Of a stretch of 64,000 bases of DNA, positions 13,250-27,259 are shown piece after piece. The position numbers and the translations under genes were made by a program. This DNA comes from Homalodisca vitripennis (lineage: Eukaryota; Arthropoda; Insecta; Hemiptera; Cicadellidae), in contig NC_060214.1 in the NCBI RefSeq assembly GCF_021130785.1, positions 45,652,001 through 45,716,000 of the forward strand. Reading direction: 5' to 3'. The stretch's first letter is position 1. Each line of letters opens with the position of its first letter. The notes under the pieces were generated by a model. The model saw nothing but the letters and a program-made list of their open reading frames with translations. It had not been told where the DNA came from and ran no database searches.

Positions 13250-13500
13250 TACAGACTGCAGTAGCACGCTGGAACGGTTAGTCTGGTTAGTTGATTATAG
13301 CGTTGCTGATAATGAGTGACGTATTGTGGTATGTTAATTACTGCACCACTATCCCTCCAATCTGCTGTTGCAAAAAAATAAATACTTCCGCTATAACCAC
13401 TAATGTACATTGATTTACCGATGTACATTGCGACCAGTCTTCGTCAGTTTCCTAACAAGTGTTGCATGTCTAATAACAACAGAAAAGGTTATCCCTCACC
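13250..13500 (+). promoter_or_regulatory. Paralogous non-coding block B, copy 1
   Basis: This ~250-bp block aligns with 60540-60775 on the same strand. Landmarks in order are gactgca, attgtggta, ttaattact, atccctccaat, tgcaaa, atacttc, ataac, a (g/c)tagt-cttcgtcagt/cttagtcggt segment, a caag-gttgca segment and aacaacaga/aacaataga. The match has only small gaps. The two copies share no common open frame. Possible identities are conserved enhancer, non-coding RNA exon, or remnant of a very old repeat. Confidence 0.55.
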
Positions 13501-13547
13501 AGAAATATGATTTGAACAGTATTTAAATTTCCTATATTACTATACTA

Positions 13548-13765
13548 ATTGGCTGAGCATTGGCCAAAACGTTTTGTCTGTCCCATGATATCTTGAAAGC
13601 AAGTCACTTATATAGACTTTAAAGCTTCATTGTACATGAGGAACAATGAGTTCGATGACAGGGCTTTTCACTACAAGGTGATTAACTGATTTGACTGAGC
13701 GTTAGTGAATATATTTGAATTTATCCTTTGGTGGTATTTATGATGGTAATGGGAAAAAATGATGA
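13548..13765 (+). repeat. Dispersed repeat family R3 (GGCTGAGC element), copy 1
   Basis: It starts at ttggctgagcattggc, passes through ttttgtctgtcc, gatatcttgaaag, cttatatagactttaaagc and ttcattgtac, and ends near tttgactgagcgttagtg plus tgatggtaatggg. Related copies or fragments lie at 24860-24910, 31685-31895, 35345-35440, 39080-39220 and 57640-57850. GGCTGAGC-type words occur near both ends. Repetition within one window supports an abundant, non-autonomous element. The class is not determined. Confidence 0.6.
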
Positions 13766-13811
13766 AGATATAAATCTTAATACACTCTTATAATATTTTA
13801 ATTTGTAACAT

Positions 13812-13967
13812 AATAAGAAATGTAGCTATCCTCTTAAAATCACAATATATTTTGTCGTGACTTCGTGCTTGACCTTTTATTATTTAAACACTGATATGCA
13901 ACCAAATTTCATTATCTATGAAACATAATATTTATAGGATTTTAAGAGGATAGCTAAATTTCTTATT
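13812..13967. mobile_element. Foldback/MITE-like element, 156 bp
   Basis: The left arm (13812-13841) and the right arm (13938-13967) are inverted repeats of 30 bp that match at 29 positions by eye. The core is tagctatcctcttaaaatc and its complement. The interior of ~96 bp is AT-rich and non-coding. It lies between blocks B and C of the first array but is absent from the second, so it is probably a later insertion. Confidence 0.75.
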
Positions 13968-14730
13968 ATAATTATATCATTTGGTAAGATATTTCATTAA
14001 AATACTTTTTTAGACTAAATTATATTAGAAAACCTCCTTTTCAACTATATATAAAAATATTTAATTCTATGTCAGCCCATAATCAACCATAGTATTAGGC
14101 TGTGTCGTTAAAGGCTGTCTCTTACTAGGCTAGCCCAATTTAATTTTTTTTGCCAGAAGATGTAGGAATCTCTTTTTTGATTGATTATCTGCATTCAGTA
14201 ATGAAACTGCACAATTAAAATAATTCTCAACCAGCGTGTTTTAAAGTCTTATGTCACGTGATACGTAGCGTAGAGTACACCTACCTTGTCTTATTGAAAA
14301 AAATTGATAGTCAAATATATGGAACGTGTCCCAAAATTCACTTACTCTGTATAGAAATTTACTGAATCAATTTCATTAAATAATGGACCATCATTATAAC
14401 GGAAACTGAGTAATATATTGACTTACCAACAGTCGGAGAGGTTAATTTTAGAATACAAATCGTACTTCTCATTGCGTGTGGCACTAGTTAAATAACTACT
14501 TTAAATAATGAGTATTTTGCATTGGTAATGTGTTAGTCGTTGTTCTACTTGATTAAAAATAACTGTGCACGTAAATTACCTTCTTTTGTATATTATTTCA
14601 CCTATTATTAATTTTTGACAACTTGTTTTAATAATGATTTATACTCTTTTATATAGTGACATAAGTTGTTTATTTTGCAAAAACTCTTTCTATAAAAATA
14701 CGGTGAAAATTAAATTAAAGAGCATTGCTA

Positions 14731-14916
14731 TTTGTTAGGTAAAGCTAATCAGTTAAGGGAACCGCCTCCAACAGCTTAACTAAATTACTTTAGGAAATTA
14801 GTGGTCCTGGGGCTTTAAATCCGTTTACCAATTAAATATTTCTCTTGTCCACAACACTTTCTCGTTTCTGTTTGAAAACCTCAGTTTGTCTAATAATAAC
14901 AGTTTTAATAATTGTT
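14731..14916 (+). promoter_or_regulatory. Paralogous non-coding block C, copy 1
   Basis: This aligns with 61331-61520. Ordered landmarks are tttgttaggtaaagctaat (one substitution in the other copy), cctggggctttaaat, cgtttacc, aaatattt, tctcttgtccacaa/tctcgttcacaa, actttct, gttt/ttt-gaaaacct/gataacct, and ttttaataattgt/ttttataattgt. The 15-base word cctggggctttaaat is identical in both. No shared open reading frame is apparent. Confidence 0.6.
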
Positions 14917-14929
14917 TTAAACATAAATA

Positions 14930-16180
14930 ATGAAGTTAACTAATAAACAAAAGGCAGTGTTAAATAACGCTTTTATTTCTAAACTGGAAAATCACCATAT
15001 TATTTGAAATTATAATGAAATAAATATCTAAAACTAGCTTCGGTAGCGGGTTTCTAAAATTTGTGGGACCAATCCAGACCTAGGTTAATATAGAATTTAA
15101 GTGTGCATACCATATTATATTATTTTATTGTATATCTATGCAATATGTATAGATGCTGTTACTAACAAGGTAAGATAAAAGTGTGTATTAGTTTGATTTA
15201 ATATTTTTATAAACTATAGGACTCAAACAATTTTAATAATATTCGATTTCAGAGTTATGCAATTCCACATCGATGACCCTACTAGGCCGATTTATTAATG
15301 CATACCACGATGATTTGTGACACATAACTATTTTACAGAAAACTGACAGACATTAAGTGTGTACAAAAAATTAGTATAAGATCAATTTAAAATTTTCTTA
15401 AAGCCTGGTTTCGTGTTTTAATTTTTTTATTATATATAATTAATCATGTCGATAAAGAATATTAGTTTTTATAAGCGCTAAATAATTAAAAGTGAACGAT
15501 ACAATGCCCTTGAAGTTTTGTCTTAGACTTGGGACTTTGGGCAATTTAATTGAAATATGCACGATTTTATTGTTCATGCGAACTCAAGCAAACATTTCAT
15601 GATTTTGCTCGATGTTTAGTAGGCGGTTAGTTTTATGATATGAGACATGTTTATCAAAAATGCAGCTAATAAATACTTTATTGATATCCTCTTAAGTAAG
15701 TACGTAAAAAAATAATGCTTCACTGCACTTAAAGTCATCACAGGGATAAATTGCAGAAATTCTGCTTAAAGAAGCAAAGAAATGTCTGCATATCGAATAA
15801 GGGTGGGAAACACTAGACCACGCATCGCATCATAAGCTTTCCTAAGTTTGTCATGCGTTACATCCAATAGTAGAACATGCATAGTATCGAAATGGAGGGA
15901 AAATACAGACCTTGAATCGGATAATAAGATTCGCTAAGTATACGAGGAGATAAGTTAAATGGTAGGACATTCATCATATTGCACTAGGACCTGATAATGT
16001 AAAAATAAAGGTTAATGAAACTTTTAAAGTCCATAGCCCCATATTGATACTCAATGGATGGGCGGAAACTTAACATACAGTAGAGGATTTTGCTCGCTAA
16101 TAGGCGAGGGATTTTTCATCTTCTCTTTCTCACCTGTTTCTTTTTGTTACTGTCGCCATGAATTATCCTATGAAATCTGT
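14930..16180. other. AT-rich intergenic DNA, nothing recognised
   Basis: No coding, RNA or repeat feature could be supported here. Confidence 0.5.
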
Positions 16181-16182
16181 CA

Positions 16183-16450
16183 TTATATACTGAATTGAAA
16201 AATTTATGATATCCAAAAATAACTTTAGAAAAGGGCACAAAAATACCTGTCTATATATACTGAATTGAAAAATTTATGATATCAAAAAATAACTTTAGAA
16301 AAGGGCACAAAAATACCTGTCTATATATACTGAATTGAAAAATTTATGATATCCAAAAATAACTTTAGAAAAGGGCACAAAAATACCTGTCTATATATAC
16401 TGAATTGAAAAAGTAATGCTTTAAAAAATAACTTTATAAAAGGGCACAAA
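16183..16450 (+). repeat. 70-bp tandem repeat, about 3.7 copies
   Basis: Units begin with tgaattgaaa at 16191, 16261, 16331 and 16401, giving an exact 70-bp period. The first three units are almost identical, differing by one base (atatcc versus atatca). The fourth is truncated and clearly diverged (aagtaatgctttaaaa). High identity of the first three suggests recent amplification by unequal exchange or replication slippage. Confidence 0.95.
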
Positions 16451-17044
16451 ATGCTAATTGTTCCATATATATGCTTAGTTAGGCAAGCGGTACATGATAT
16501 AATAATTTAAATTAATTGTATATTGTCATCGTCAAGATTATAAATGTAAAAAATTCCGACAGAGCCTCTAACTTAATCATAAAGAAATCGAAAATATCAC
16601 TTTAATGTAATGGTATTTATAATATAAAATTTTCCTTAAGATGCTTCCAATACTCTTAAAATACATATCTTTTCCAGCAAGCGTTAAATGTTGTATGTAT
16701 AGTCATCGTGAATCGTGAGTGTACCTAAAGTATAGTATCATCTGAATTAGTTAATTAAGTAGCGAATGATTAATTTAATATTATATAATTCATTATTCAT
16801 AGCATTTCGTTAATAACAAAAAGATATTCATATAATACTTAGGAAAATCAATGTATCGTTCTTTGTATAAAGATTTTTGAGGTAATATACTTGTTTTTAC
16901 AGTGCTAGCTGTAAAAGAATAACACTGCGTTTCGAGATATATAATCTAGTATGTTTCTCAGGTAAATATACTAATATACTACTAAATATAACAAAATCGA
17001 TTGGGGATAAAATACACAACTTGTACCAAAACACCGTGGTACGC

Positions 17045-17045
<1 letters not shown>

Positions 17046-17107
<62 letters not shown>
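17046..17107. repeat. (AT)n microsatellite
   Basis: About 31 AT units flanked by gtacgcg on the left and ccacgtaa on the right. Confidence 0.97.
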
Positions 17108-17109
<2 letters not shown>

Positions 17110-17539
17110 ACGTAAACTAATAATACAGCGCATAACATGAGTGCCAGTGCCCTCAGGAAAGCCAAACTAACCATTACAAACATGTTATAAAAAAAACACA
17201 ATATATTGCGTCACAGGGGTTGCATCATTTTCTGAAACATTTCTAGTACATAGCTCAACTGGTTTTAGGAATATTCCTGTCGATGCCTTGTCCATAATTT
17301 GGTCTTATACAAAAAATAGCCCAATATGTTCTTTAAATCTCGTTAGGACATCGTAACGCCAAATTAGGCAGTTCTCAGTTCTGATTGACAATCTGCCAAG
17401 GAATGAAAAAATCTATTATTGAATTGGTGTGACTATAAATATCAATATCTATGTTTTGTCATGTTTACGTTTGAAAAACCCCGAATTACCAAATATTTTG
17501 AGAAAAATTACTCCCCATTAGCGACAATAAATGAAAAAT

Positions 17540-17790
17540 GAGAAAGTCGTGACAACTGTGTTATTACGGACCAATTAGCTCGCACAAGCCTCATTTTGTC
17601 CGCGCAAATGTAATTAAAGCGTCGGTTACGTTTAATTAATTATATCATTGGTTGCAGCCAAAGAGAAAATCATTAAGTTATCAACACAATTCAGTTTCGA
17701 GCCAATTCGTTTATTATGTACGTAAATAATATTTAATCGCTCAGTATATTAAACAATTCTCATTTTTGCGAGCGTTAATTTAAATTATTG
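17540..17790 (+). promoter_or_regulatory. Paralogous non-coding block D, copy 2
   Basis: Matches D1 (6220-6460) and D3 (62885-63125). Landmarks are agtcgtgacaa, ttattacggaccaattagc, acaagcctcatttt, gcgcaaatgtaattaaa, taattaattata, aaatcattaa, caattcagttt, ccaattcgtttatta and tatattaaacaat. It contains at least four TAAT or ATTA cores. It is closer to D1 at its start and to D3 around ccaattcgtttatta, so it links the other two. Confidence 0.6.
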
Positions 17791-17799
17791 TTTAACAAA

Positions 17800-20700
17800 T
17801 TACGCCTCGCCTGCTTTCTAGTATTATTTTGAAAAATTATGTAACAACAAGACTGCTATTGTCCAATTTTTTAGATTAAATACCTATCGCTTTATTAGTA
17901 TATACACTTGTATATGCTTTGATAATTATAAAGGCTATATAAGATTACATAGTTTTTTTACTTCATCCTCAATAAGTTGCTTAAATATATAATTGAAGAG
18001 ATAATTTCTTGAATATTGTCACACAAACTCGATATATGGATAGTAGTAGTTTTTTTATTTACTGTATGTTATTTATAGACTAATGCCTAAAGCACTAGAA
18101 CCAATTTTATGTTAAAAGTTATTTTATGGCAATATAAAGAATATTAAAATAAAAACTATTTTCACATGCTCAGTGATACAGGTTATCAGTACCATTACGT
18201 TTTAAGAACTTTAATCAATTTTTTTTCCATAGGTGTATAACTAACCTACCTATCTATAATCTAAAACATTCAGTTATTCATAATTAAGTATAAACGTATT
18301 GTGACTCGTGTTCTTTAAACTTGAATAATTAGTGGTTTTTTAAGAAGTGCTTGTTTCAGTATTGGTAGATGGCAAACAGCACGTTTCACGGTATTCCTTA
18401 ATAATACGTTTCACTTTTCACTCGTCTGATTAATTTTTCTTGACTTACACTGAGTGAGATTAGTTATACAAGAAATTAGATAGCAAATATAGAATAGTAG
18501 TGTGATTGAGTTTTCTAAAACATTCAAAACATTCTTGCTACACTAAAGATACTTCACAAATAACATTATATTAGTTTGAATACTGATTCAATTTCCGGAA
18601 ACAAATCAGGTTTTCTTCATAAACCAGTTAAATGTAAAGTGCTGAACTGATAATTCAGTAACTGCTTTATCAATTTGTTTCTATTGCTTCCATTGCATGT
18701 ATTTCAGACGTAATAGTTTGATACAGTATTATTGTTTCATAGTTTTACCTATTTCTTTCTTATAGCACCACGTCAGTTTGTATGGATTCTATTTTGTGAG
18801 TTACGTTATAAAGATGCAATAATACAATTCTGCAAAAGATTACATTAGGATATAGAATATTATAAATTTGCAATGGTAATTTTTTTTGACAAAGTCAGTT
18901 ATTCTTTATGATAATGTCAATAGTTTTGTATTAAGTTAATTATTTTACAATACAAACACAACTCTGCGTAAAATAAGATTTTTAATATAACTATAAATTT
19001 GAATTTGAGGTTATAACTACAAGATATTCGCACAAAATTCAGATAATTGTTTTATTAATGTTTTTAAATTTGATCCCAAGACTCTTTCAGTTTCAAGATT
19101 GGTCTAGAAGTATGGGTGATGTTTCTTTAACTGATAAGGACTAGTAAGTGTATTTGAAGTGTTTTAAATGGTTTTATAACATATTGCCGTTATTTTATAT
19201 ATGGAAAATCAAAATCAGGTTTACTTGGTGAACTGCAGGTCCGGCAATACAATCACTTTCATTACGTGGAATCGAGGGTAGTAATATTTATGGGTGCTGA
19301 TGGAAAGGCAATACTATCGCAAGAACCTTGCTTATATCCTTTGGTTAACTATTTGTTATTTTATATTCTTTTAATGGAATTATAAACCTTATTTGTATTC
19401 ACAAAGGCTATTTTTAGTAATATCTTACTTTATATTAATTTTACATATTGTACCTAATTTAGTTTATTACATTTCATTAGTTCTAATAAATTTGTTAGGA
19501 CTATTTAGAAAGAAATCTAGTTTTTTAACTACATTTGTTAAAACGTTTAATAATAAAACTGAAATGTTTTAAAAATATATTTTCATATATCGGACTTTTG
19601 TATACAAATATTTCAAGCTTATAAAAAAAATTCTGTTCTCTTCATCATTAATTTTATAATTTTATCTGTGAATTAAGATGCAAAGATTTAATATGAATAT
19701 GCATACTGGTAAGTTTAAGGGATAGTTAAAATCGATGCTTTATTTGGAGACAGTTTTATATATTTATAGCTAAGAATGTGAAATTAATTCACTGTATCAA
19801 TTAAATAATATCAATTTTATGTAAAAGTTTCAAATATTTAAATGTCGGATATCCGTATATTTTATTAATAAACGCATCACAATTTGCTATTTCCGGAACG
19901 CATGTAATTATGTTTCAGCTCGTTGAAATCTTTCCGCAGTAAAAATCATTTAACGCCAGTTAATTCCATACATTATAAAAATCTTTCAGTTATTTAATGT
20001 ATTTATTAATATATTTATTCCATAAACATGATTCGAACGGATTTTCAACACATCCAACGTTAAGTAATATTTTTTGAACTAATGTTGTTTTTTCTATTAT
20101 TTTAGGATCAGTTTACTTCACCACTAGAAGTATTGTAAACCAGGTTGCTTCTTCGGCCATGGGTTACTCTATCGGTATATGAACCTATCAAAACTGAAGT
20201 CTGTTATTTCAAGAGTTTGCCAGCTTATGTGTCTGTTGAGATACGGCTCTTTTGGAATAAAAATTGAAGTACGCATTGATTTATAATAACTATTATTAGG
20301 TTTATTGATGGTGATAAATTCTCTTACCAATCGTTTGATATGAACTTCGAAAAAAATAATGTAATAATGAAACAATAAAAAAGGCACCTTTTATACTTGT
20401 AACTAACTCAGAGCTCCTTGATATCAGCGTTTTTACAATTAAGTATAATAAAATAATTGGTAAGGCATTAATATATTTTTCTAAATAAAAGAATGTAATT
20501 AGTAGTAATTATATAGTTACTTATTTTAAAAGTAAAGTTTTTCTTTGCTTAAACGATGAACACATTTGAATATTAAAATTTACTATGACGCATGTTCATA
20601 AAAAGTAGGTTTTATATTATTTGTGTTTAATTGAATACGAAATTTCAATGAAGCTGAACAGCTAAAACCCATCGATGACATATGCAACCTAAATGGTATC

Positions 20701-22230
20701 TATGTAGAAATAATAATAAAAAGTGCAAATCTTAAGGATAACAGATAATATCTTTCTCGAGATACCTTATTGATAGTTATGTCGATTAAATGTGGTAATC
20801 TGTAACATATTAAAAACGTGTATTGCTGTTTTCATTTTGCTTTCAAATGTAATTTTTCTGTCACTTTCTTATATTCATTACAGTGACCAATTGTACGAAT
20901 GTATATACGTCGTCAATAATATTCAGCCAATAAAATGGTGTGACATGTACTATCTTCAAATATGATATCACTTACATGGGAAAAGGCTATTGAAATACTT
21001 TGAGAGTGTGTCTCTGTTAGTAGAAATAGAAAAATGATTTTTTCAACCTTCTCAAGTAATAGGTTTCGTTAACGATCAGCCAATTAATTCTCGTAGTTGC
21101 ACGACAAGGTATCGCTATAGTTGGTCGTTTCAATATTAGGTAAAACAGTGACAGATTCTTTTTAGTGTACCAGACATATTAACAAAGAGAATAACCTATT
21201 ACCTTTTTGGCAAGAGTAAACCTGAACTTAGAGAACAGAGGAGAAATTATACCTCGCACTGCATTGGGCTGAAAGTGACAAATGACTGTAATATAATTTG
21301 TAGAGAAAGGCCAGCCTAGCCTACCTGTTTAAACTTCTCTGACGTCACAGGTGCTTGGACAAATACGAATACTCTAGTGTATTATTTATAGCGCATTAGT
21401 TTTACTTATTTCCCGTTAATTACTCAAACTAAATACTTTTGTACGAATATTTCACTGAAATATTCATAAGCGTTTGAATATGTACGTTACAACATTGTAT
21501 GGTACAATTTGTTAACTTCACCAGAATTTTTCTTATAATAACATATGTACTTGCATGATTTCACTTGTATAAGTTTGAATGTTAAAAGTACATGTGTATA
21601 TCTTAGGAATACAAAAATTATCAATAGTAAATAGGTTAAGAAATATCTAAACGTGTTCACGGTAATTATAACGGCTGTTAGAAGAAGCGCTAGTTATGAA
21701 ACACTAGTTAAATAAGATTTAAATTATAACGCATTTTTACAAAGTGATTAATAATGAGTATACTAGTTTTATATTTCTTGACATAGGAATTGGCACTTAA
21801 GACTAGAATTAAAAAATATAGCACTATGTACCGAGAAGTCAATACATAAACCTTTTATCTTTCCATAATTTAGAGGCTAAATTGGAGCCTTAATGCCTTT
21901 ATTAAATTTGACCTCTAAAATATCAATTGATTAACACATAACACCAGTAAAAAATTAATGAAATGAGTACTAGTTAATGATTTTAAATAAATACAAATAA
22001 ACTAAGGTATTGTTTTCAAACATAACATTATTTTATAGCAAATAGTTTAAAAACCATATTCACCCATTTATTTCTCAATCTTACTCGCATGTCCACGTAA
22101 TAGGGCACGGTAACTGTGGTCATGAAGAGTTTTTCAAAACTGAGTGAATCAGCTATATGCTAATTAATATAGTAAATAATTCGAAAATAAAATGGATTAG
22201 TGACAGGACAATATTCTTAAACGTTTATAA
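17800..22230. other. Long AT-rich intergenic stretch
   Basis: No protein, RNA or repeat feature was recognised across ~4.4 kb. Open frames are short and consistent with chance in AT-rich DNA. A small part near 18360-18430 (gtttcacgg, tacgtttcac) faintly resembles 5795-5835 but the match is too weak to call. Confidence 0.5.
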
Positions 22231-22236
22231 GTAACA

Positions 22237-22276
22237 AATATATGTATATATATACATATATATATATATATATGCA
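22237..22276. repeat. Short (AT)n tract with palindromic interruptions
   Basis: An AT run interrupted by symmetrical tatg and catata words, forming a short perfect-to-near-perfect palindrome. Confidence 0.8.
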
Positions 22277-22299
22277 TAGAATCTATGACCTAATGTGAC

Positions 22300-25200
22300 A
22301 TTTCTTGTGACTGATAATATATTGTAAATGTTTCTCAAATACGAATGTTTTTATTACTTATACACACCCACCCAGAGAAAAACTATTTCCGTGTTATTTT
22401 AAAACCGTAAAAATTTCTCAAAAACAATGTTGTTATTACATTTCGATACGTTTCTAGAACTTTATTCGTACTAATTTATTCTACATTAAATTTTTTGTAG
22501 GTGTGGATGACTAGTAATGGGTTATGAGTTAAAATTTTTTTATGTAAGACTATCAAATTTCATATAAACTTCTTTAAAACCTAAGTTTTAAGACAATATT
22601 ATTCATCTTTTTACGACTTAAGTACATTTATGTGAGTTTGAATAGTGTAAAAACGCAATATATTAAAACTATCGCTATCTAAAAACAACTGCTTTTAGAT
22701 CCGTAAGTATATATATTCTTTTTATATTTGAATTTATTTATATTTTATTTTAAGCAAGTGCTTTTGGTAACGTCACTGAAAAGTTACAAAAAATTAGGCA
22801 TTTCGAGTTAAAGAAACGTGTTTTGTTTTTTTTTATACGTAGTGCAAAATTTGTTATGACTAATAATATAACGTAAATGTGACTCAAATACAAATGTTTT
22901 TATTGTTAAAAGTATTAGATGTTACGTTAAAATATCAACGTTTACATTCTTAATATACATCATTAGTCATAATATTATTTGGAAGGAGATATTAATATAA
23001 ATATATACGCATAATTGATATTGAAAGTACTGTCTGGTGTGTATTGGCTAATTTTGTACTAATTTTTCTAAAGTACTAAACAAGACATGTGAGACAAAGA
23101 GCACTTAGCGGGCTGTTACGTGGCAGTGACACTCCCTAACACACCCACCTTGTTGTTTTTCCATTAGGCACTCAAATCTAAAACTTATTTTTATTTTGTA
23201 TTTTAAACGTTATTACTTTACCTACCTAGCATAGTAGTTCTTTACCTACTACCTTACCTAGGTAGTATCTTTGGTAGGCTATCGGATTGCTACCAGAGCA
23301 AAAGGCTTCCATTTAATATAGTAAAAAAATAAGAAATTGATTAAAGCGCTTGATCTACCAGAATTTAATTACCAAAAACAATTTATTTATACATTTATTC
23401 ATGCTCTATCTACAAATTTATTTTAAAATGAACACTGTTACAACATTGTGATAAAAAACTAATTTTTAATTACTCTTTGTAATCGGTGTGCTCTATTTTT
23501 TATATAAATTTATGTTACTTAACTCATGCATTCAACTAAAATTCTCTTATACTCGTACATCAACCATTGGTTACTTTTCTAGACAAGAATTCAACAGACA
23601 TGTTAAGAGCATCAACTGCTGATCCAAGTAATAGAAAATATTTAGTTTCTTTCTGCCTGAACAATATATCGAAAACTAACTATAGACTTCAAATTTTGAA
23701 TAAAGTAAAAGGGGGAAAAGATCACATTGATGGTGCATGTATTTCGATTCATTATTTTAGTTTTTATGTATAGCTATGATAATAACGACAAAAAAAAATT
23801 AAAACGAACCTAATTGAAACATGAAATTTTAAAATGTAAAGTTTTTATTCATTAAACACCGTTTTATGTCAACTTGTTACGAATAGTTGTGGCCATTCTT
23901 GCGTTGTAGTACCTAAAATAGCTCAACAGATACGTTATAATTCCAGTGTTTCTATCGCAGCTGACTTAAGCAATACAAATTTAAGTGTATCACGTGAAAA
24001 GATAACTCAATAATGACTTCGTCTGAGATTTCAAATTTTGAATGAAACTAAATTCTATCTGTGTGATCTGTGGTGCGATATGCCCAACCATATAAGCTTT
24101 ATTGAAGAAATAATTAAGTAGGTTGGCAAAATTCATTGTTGTCTGTTGGGGTGATGAAAAAATGTTTTATGTGTGATACTCTGCCTGTTTTACATATTGG
24201 TATGAAGTTTTGTAAGGAACTTTAGCGAAGGATATTACGCGATACCTGGTATGGCTTACCATTCCACCTTGTTTTGAGTTTACGAAAGAATATAGCAAAA
24301 TTTTATGTTTTACATAATTTCACTGGCAGAAAATTGTTTTTAAACAATGTTCATGCTTAGAAGATATACAAACCCAATGTATTCATTCATGTTGACATTC
24401 TTGTGAGCTCATTCTCAATGGCTGAGATATACTCCCAGCGCGTCGGTTTTTTATTACGCCTTGAAACCTTCACCTTTCTCTAATTTTTAAGTTGTTTCAG
24501 AATATTATGCAGCTTTTACTCACAAAATAATAAAATTGACCTCAATATGATCGAGTATTTATATTTGTATAGATTAAAACAATCGTCACACTTTTAATTA
24601 GATTTTTTTTTGTTTCTTGAATGCAAAAATTAGAAATATTGAAAGATACACATATTGTAAAACTATCTTTTAGTAATAATAACCTTATTAAATTTAAATT
24701 TATTGGGTGAGAGCTAATTATTTGTTGTAGGGATTAGAAAAATATGTCTAGTTTTTGGTTGTTTAATATTCATATGACATTTAAAAAACTAATTGGTATA
24801 AATAATAGAGTCATTGTATGAATATTCTTTTCTGCATGGATAACGTTGAGTTTTTTGGAGGTTAAGATCAATGGATGGGATTGGATGGGCGTTAGTGAAG
24901 CTTATTGATAAGTGATACACGTACCTCGAGAACCTAATAAGCTAAAAACTTGAAATTTTATTATTTTATTATGTTTTCCTATCACTAAAACTTCTGCCAA
25001 GATTCTAGATTACATCACTGTTTTTATACTAAACTAGGAGCAATCAGAACTATGTAAATATGTCTTTTACTTTCACAAATATGCAGTTTTAATTTGTCTC
25101 TTTACCCCAAAAATATTAATTAGTTCCATAAAATCGTAAAAAAGATTAGTTACAGTAATTATTAACAGTGTTTTCCATGGTAAAACAGAATAATTTGGAA

Positions 25201-27170
25201 TATAAATAAATATTTACAACACTTTTTAGCGTTTAAAAAATATTGATTCTAAAAATAATTATACTATATATGTTTTTGGATATAATTCTTTAACACACTT
25301 GTAATTCACTAAATTTAAGCAAAATAATTCTGGAATATAACCTTTCCAGATATCATTCTATACTTGTCAAGTACATTGGGCTTGTCACTTCCTACTAGCT
25401 GACTTTTGAAGTGAATACAGCTAACAACTTGCTTTTATGATCTGAAATATGTTACAACGTAAAGGATTAGTAGTAGTGTATTATACACTTTCATAAGTTA
25501 TAAAAAATTATTGAATGTTATTTATGTTTACATAAAAATGAAACATTATTTTCTTACATTTATATACTAAATATATATTTAAAAACTAAATATTTAATGA
25601 AATGAAATAATTAATAGGTAAGATACATTGAAACAAAATTAGATCAAAGTTGTAGTTTTTTATTATTTAACTTATTATAACCAAATTCCTTGATATAAAC
25701 ACGAAAATTTATGTAAATAGTTTATTTCAAAACATTCACTGTTTCTATTAAATCATACAGTTTTAAAATAAATGTAGCCTACTATTGTAATGTGATTATA
25801 TTCATTCTTATTTATTTGGTAATTTATTGCCATGTAGGAGAAGATCCTGTAGATCCTGTACATCTATGATCAGAAAATAACTTTACGTATTGCGAATGTC
25901 AAGAAATATATAAATTAATGCAAGGAATAAAAATGGTCATTTGAATTTTTATTTTATCACAAATTATGGAATATAAGTGAATTTTTTTATAATCCCAATA
26001 ATTACCAGGATGATCCACTTCTGGCTAGATTATACGTACCTTCCAATTAAACCTATACTTAGTAAAAAAAACCGTCTCACGTACATTTTAGCAACCTTAT
26101 ATATTATAAGCAGGAGAGGCATTCACCAACTGCAAATGTCAAGATATTTAGTTGCAAGAGTATTATTATAGGTCAAATATACTGTAGGGAATATTTTTGG
26201 TGTTGGTAGGGCTCTTTGTTATTAAAGGCTGTTACTAACTGTAATATATGTAAAATATTGTAAATCAATGTTCAAATAAAATTTTATTATTTATAGTAGT
26301 AAAAAGGCAAAATAGTTTTGATGTTGTTAACAAATCTATATTTGTGTATCCCGATGTTGTGCAAATAATGCTGTATTAAGAGCCGTTTATTACCTTTAAT
26401 ATTAGAAATTTTATTTCGCTATGTCTTTGAAATCTTTGAATCTTTTACTCTTAGATTACGGAAAATACTAAATATAAATGGTAAAGTCAATAAAGATATT
26501 TTAGGAAATTTCTCATCAAACTAAATGGTTTACTCTTGGTTATGTAATGTAAAAAAATATATAATACTCTATTGTGTAGAATGTTTTTCTTTTACGGAAT
26601 ATAGGATACGGCCATTTGTGATACATTTTATACTAAATAGTATTTCCCAACGTGTTAATATTTTTGTTGTTCTATGGAATGGTCCTTTTAAATATTTTGA
26701 GAGAAGCGCTTCGTCAATTGTTATATTACGTACATCTCCAGTTGCGAAAAATGAGGTTTATAAAATATAGGGCACACTATAGCGTTGCTGTCTGTGAAAA
26801 CCTACATCACAGTATTCCAAATCAATTGATAGGTCAAGAAGGGCAAATTTAGGGGTCAATAAGGCCACCACATTTCAATCATTTGAATTTTACCTATGAC
26901 ATTTATTCAAAGTATACTCTTCTCCAATAGAGAAAGTTGAACAAAAATTAAAGATTAAAAATTTGTAATATGATTGAATGATCTAATACAGGCCAGGTTC
27001 TTTAAACGAATCCGTCACATGTGCTTGGATTCGTGAATTTTGATCTACGAAAGATTTTTGAATATAACCTGTAAATAAATTTCAAACAATAAATTTTAAA
27101 ATATTAATTTCAAAGTTTTAAAGTTTAATAAGGATAACATTTGCTATGTCCAAAGATTTATTCATTCTGT
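22300..27170. other. Long AT-rich intergenic stretch
   Basis: Nearly featureless. Two small items were seen. An imperfect palindrome built from acctac and gtaggt words lies at about 23218-23280. A fragment of repeat family R3 (ggatgggcgttagtgaagc) lies near 24883-24901. No coding region was supported. Confidence 0.5.
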
Positions 27171-27180
27171 TTTGAAAAAA

Positions 27181-27201
27181 AATTGCAGTACAACATTTCT
27201 G

Positions 27202-27259
<58 letters not shown>

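Noticed and set aside
16191..16450. CRISPR array
   Set aside because: Units are contiguous 70-bp tandem repeats without unique spacers, in a eukaryotic context.
16897..17201. Tyr-Ile repeat frames on the minus strand
   Set aside because: Translation of the (AT)n tract. The flanking residues have no recognisable similarity.
20015..20060. tRNA B-box-like GTTCGAATC on the minus strand
   Set aside because: The flanks do not form a T-arm or acceptor stem and no A-box lies at the right distance.
21688..21760. Possible additional paralogous patch resembling 14480-14520
   Set aside because: The shared word cactagttaaataa is 14 bp and the flanks do not align, which is within chance for AT-rich DNA.
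23218..23280. Possible structured RNA from acctac/gtaggt inverted words
   Set aside because: The pairing is short and interrupted. It is better explained as a locally duplicated CTACCT-type word.
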